Source of the DNA: Myxococcales bacterium
Lineage (GTDB): Bacteria; Myxococcota; Polyangia; Fen-1088
Length of the DNA: 7,292 nucleotides
Direction: 5' to 3'
Assembly: GCA_003159055.1 (NCBI GenBank)
Contig: PMLH01000638.1
Span: 1 to 7,292, forward strand
The notes under the pieces are model-generated. The model had not been told where the DNA came from. It worked only from the letters and a program-made list of their open reading frames with translations, and did no database searches. Position 1 is the first letter of the stretch. Each line of letters begins with the position of its first letter. The position numbers and the translations under genes are program-made. Shown here one piece after another: positions 5,979 through 7,292 of this stretch.

Positions 5979-6767
5979 ATGGGGAAAATCGAGGACGATT
6001 CCGCGAAGGCGCCGCACGCACTCCTCGTCTCCATCCACGACGTATCTCCGCTTACCTTCGAGGCCTGCCGCCGCGCCGTGCGGCTTGCGACCGCCGAAGG
6101 GGTTCCCTGGCAAGCGCTCACGCTGCTCGTGATTCCCTGTCACGACGATCGCGCGCCTCTCGACGAACATCCCGACGCCTGCGCCTGGCTCCGCGATCTC
6201 GACGCGCGCGGCGCGCACCTCATCATGCACGGGTACTCTCACAGCATGAAGGGACGAAGCCTTTCGCCGCGCGGGATTTTCTGGGCGCACGGCTTCGCGC
6301 GCGGCCAGGGCGAGCTTTTCCGCAGCGACGCATCCGAGACGAAGCAGCGCCTCGAACTCGGCAAGGCCATCCTGCTGCGTGCGGGGCTTGCCAGCGCGAC
6401 GACCAGCTTCGTACCGCCGGCGTGGCTGCTCTCGGCCGAAGCTCGGGCGGTGGTCCGCGCCGATGGATTTGACTGCTATGAAGAAATGGGCGGCATCGTC
6501 GCGCCGCAGGGTCTGGTCGCGAGAAGGCTGGTGGGCTGGGGATCTCTGAACGCGATTGAGGCCTGCGCCACCCGATGGTGGGCAGCCCTGCAGATTCGTC
6601 GGGCCCCCGCCGATACTCGCCTGGCCATTCACCCTGCGGACATGGCCAAGCCAAGAACCGTTGCGTCCATCCGTGCCGCGCTCCGTGCTCTGCTCGCCCG
6701 CGCGACACCACAGAACTACCGCGACTTTCTGCAATCCCTTCCAGACCGAGAGGCAGCCCGAAACTGA
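5979..6767 (+). CDS. DUF2334 / polysaccharide-deacetylase-like protein
   Basis: A 262-residue protein of the DUF2334 group (NodB-like carbohydrate esterase fold). Visible motifs in order: SIHDVSP (residues 18-24, with His20 and Asp21 as the motif 1 equivalent), MHGYSH (His84 and His88, the H-x3-H metal pair), FVPPAWLLS (144-152, matching the substrate-groove motif 3) and LAIHPAD (His218, a candidate catalytic or metal-site His). These fit metal-dependent removal of an acyl group, typically N-acetyl, from a sugar; the actual substrate is unknown. No signal peptide or membrane helix is visible, so it would act in the cytoplasm, perhaps on a lipid-linked or nucleotide-linked intermediate. I chose the ATG at 5979 because motif 1 follows within 20 residues as in relatives; a TTG at 5916 would overlap the upstream gene. 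The 17-base gap after the PHP-GT4 gene suggests co-transcription. No Shine-Dalgarno is seen. Confidence 0.85.
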   Translation: MGKIEDDSAKAPHALLVSIHDVSPLTFEACRRAVRLATAEGVPWQALTLLVIPCHDDRAPLDEHPDACAWLRDLDARGAHLIMHGYSHSMKGRSLSPRGIFWAHGFARGQGELFRSDASETKQRLELGKAILLRAGLASATTSFVPPAWLLSAEARAVVRADGFDCYEEMGGIVAPQGLVARRLVGWGSLNAIEACATRWWAALQIRRAPADTRLAIHPADMAKPRTVASIRAALRALLARATPQNYRDFLQSLPDREAARN

Positions 6768-6780
6768 CGAGCGGCCTGAT

Positions 6781-6826
6781 TGCACTTGACGTGCACTCAC
6801 CGGGCCGAGCGTGCACTTCAAGTGCG
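6781..6826. promoter_or_regulatory. Two tandem 15-base dyads, 31 bases centre to centre
   Basis: Copy 1 (6781-6795) is TGCACTTGACGTGCA and copy 2 (6812-6826) is TGCACTTCAAGTGCG. They agree at 12 of 15 positions and each has dyad symmetry about its middle base (6788 and 6819). The 31-base spacing is close to three helical turns, so two dimeric regulators would bind the same face. TGCACT also occurs a third time at 6792-6797. The sites lie 14 bases after the deacetylase stop codon and 115 bases before the cysteine-rich gene. Paired operator is the reading I favour; no regulator gene is visible here. Confidence 0.45.
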
Positions 6827-6835
6827 CGTGGCCCG
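6801..6835 (+). terminator. Strong stem-loop after the PHP-GT4/deacetylase operon, no T run
   Basis: CGGGCC (6801-6806) pairs with GGCCCG (6830-6835). Inside, 6810-6816 pairs with 6822-6828 (one G-U) around a five-base loop, with a small asymmetric internal loop between the stems. This gives about 13 pairs, mostly GC. It sits 33 bases after the deacetylase stop codon, where a terminator would be expected, but no T run follows (next come CGCGG and then GGGTTCAATAA). It may be a 3' end stabiliser or weak terminator, or simply a by-product of the operator-like dyad it contains. Confidence 0.35.
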
Positions 6836-6859
6836 CGGCCCAGGGTTCAATAACCGAGC

Positions 6860-6874
6860 ATTGCTCGAAGCAAT
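6860..6874. promoter_or_regulatory. Perfect inverted repeat upstream of the cysteine-rich gene
   Basis: ATTGCT-CGA-AGCAAT is a perfect dyad with six-base arms and a three-base centre, 66 bases before the ATG at 6941. It could be an operator or a small leader hairpin (6 pairs, 3-base loop). A weak CAATAA at 6848-6853 lies just upstream, but I cannot assign a promoter. Positions 6768-6940 hold no supported gene. Confidence 0.35.
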
Positions 6875-6924
6875 CACGGCGGTGTCCTCGGGCACGATGC
6901 TTGCTTTGCCGTGGGGACAACCAT

Positions 6925-6930
6925 TGAGGA
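6925..6930 (+). promoter_or_regulatory. Shine-Dalgarno (TGAGGA) that decides the start at 6941
   Basis: TGAGGA contains GAGGA, complementary to the 16S rRNA tail, and ends 10 bases before the ATG at 6941. It is the clearest ribosome binding site in the window. It also lies downstream of the alternative in-frame GTG at 6911, which argues against that start. Confidence 0.6.
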
Positions 6931-6940
6931 AATCGCAAAC

Positions 6941-7291
6941 ATGAACCCCATCATTCTTGTCGCTATCATTGGTAGCAAGAGCCTGACCTGCGCCTCTGCC
7001 AAGTTTGTCGAAAGTGTCTGCAGCTTCCCCGACGCGGACTACTCTTGCTACAAAGTCGGGGCCGCCCAGGCGTGTCCGACCGGAACCAAAGCCGGCCAAG
7101 CCTGCACCGCATCCGCCTGCCAGGCCTGCGGCGCCACCACAGGCACCGGCTATCTCGACAGCAGCGGGGCCACCAAGCAAGGCTTCTGCGTGTGCTCGAA
7201 GGGCACATGGTCCTGCGGAACGACGGAAGAGTGGCCCTGCTATCCGAACCCCAAGGTCAGTGGCGCCACGGTGCCGTCGAGCTGCAACTAA
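6941..7291 (+). CDS. Small cysteine-rich protein, probably exported, function unknown
   Basis: A 116-residue protein ending at TAA one base before the window edge. It has 12 cysteines (positions 17, 27, 36, 45, 55, 60, 63, 83, 85, 92, 100, 115), an even number fitting six disulfides, and is rich in Gly, Thr, Ser and Ala. A Gly/Ser/Thr stretch (GATTGTGYLDSSGATKQG) splits two clusters, SACQAC and FCVCSKGTWSC. The N-terminus (MNPIILVAIIGSKSLTCASA) has a short hydrophobic run but no positive charge before it and a Lys after it, so it is a poor classical Sec signal. SLTC is not a proper lipobox. Small secreted Cys-rich proteins of this look are common in myxobacterial genomes, from general familiarity; I cannot name a domain. 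Start chosen by the TGAGGA site; a GTG at 6911 would add ten polar residues. It is separated from the upstream operon by 173 bases and probably has its own promoter. Confidence 0.7.
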   Translation: MNPIILVAIIGSKSLTCASAKFVESVCSFPDADYSCYKVGAAQACPTGTKAGQACTASACQACGATTGTGYLDSSGATKQGFCVCSKGTWSCGTTEEWPCYPNPKVSGATVPSSCN

Positions 7292-7292
7292 C

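Noticed and set aside
5215..6021. 268-codon minus-strand frame opposite the GT4 domain
   Set aside because: It is a frame shadow of the conserved donor-binding domain, with no family motif of its own.
5874..6938. 354-codon minus-strand frame opposite the deacetylase-like gene
   Set aside because: Composition is Arg/Gly/Ser-rich, no domain is visible, and it opposes the SIHDV and HGYSH motif frame.
6911..6940. GTG start adding ten residues to the cysteine-rich protein
   Set aside because: The extension is polar and would bury the hydrophobic run further from the N-terminus, and the only good Shine-Dalgarno lies after the GTG.
6983..6991. Lipobox at SLTC making the cysteine-rich protein a lipoprotein
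   Set aside because: Leu at -2 and Thr at -1 do not match the usual L-[AS]-[GA]-C pattern and the n-region has no positive charge.

Overview
The window is a GC-rich stretch (above 60% by eye) with strong third-position G/C bias and long spurious antisense ORFs. The gene types suggest a Gram-negative bacterium, and the style is most like Myxococcota/Deltaproteobacteria. The clues are a TolC-type outer membrane protein with a Sec signal, a fused MFS/spermidine-synthase-type protein, a PHP-glycosyltransferase fusion, a small 12-cysteine protein and few Shine-Dalgarno sites. The taxonomic call is inference. I see no rRNA, tRNA, CRISPR array, IS element, integrase or plasmid signature.

Layout. 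(1) Positions 1-1109, minus strand: N-terminal part of a polytopic membrane protein of the MFS/spermidine-synthase type, cut by the left edge. (2) 1110-1184: short divergent intergenic region with a candidate -10 element for each direction. (3) 1185-1922, plus: complete calcineurin-like metallophosphoesterase, probably read from a very short leader. (4) 1930-3342, minus: complete TolC-family outer membrane protein, ending tail-to-tail with gene 3 only 7 bases away. (5) 3343-3552: divergent intergenic region with two overlapping, mutually exclusive palindromes. (6) 3553-5961, plus: an 802-residue fusion of an N-terminal PHP metal-dependent phosphoesterase domain and a C-terminal GT4 glycosyltransferase. 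(7) 5979-6767, plus: DUF2334 polysaccharide-deacetylase-like protein, 17 bases downstream, likely in the same operon. (8) 6768-6940: noncoding, rich in dyad symmetry. (9) 6941-7291, plus: a 116-residue cysteine-rich protein, probably exported.

How the genes may work together. The most coherent unit is 3553-6767. Its PHP domain has a complete predicted metal site, its GT4 domain should use a nucleotide-sugar donor, and the following protein keeps the metal-binding motifs of NodB-like deacetylases. Together they look like a small envelope glycolipid or glycan module (glycosylation, phosphoester hydrolysis, deacetylation) whose product I cannot name. The TolC homologue has no pump or adaptor gene beside it here and may serve several systems encoded elsewhere. 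The metallophosphoesterase and the MFS/spermidine-synthase-type protein diverge from a shared control region, with no obvious metabolic link. The best candidates for undescribed biology are the PHP-GT4/deacetylase pair and the paired dyads before the cysteine-rich gene.
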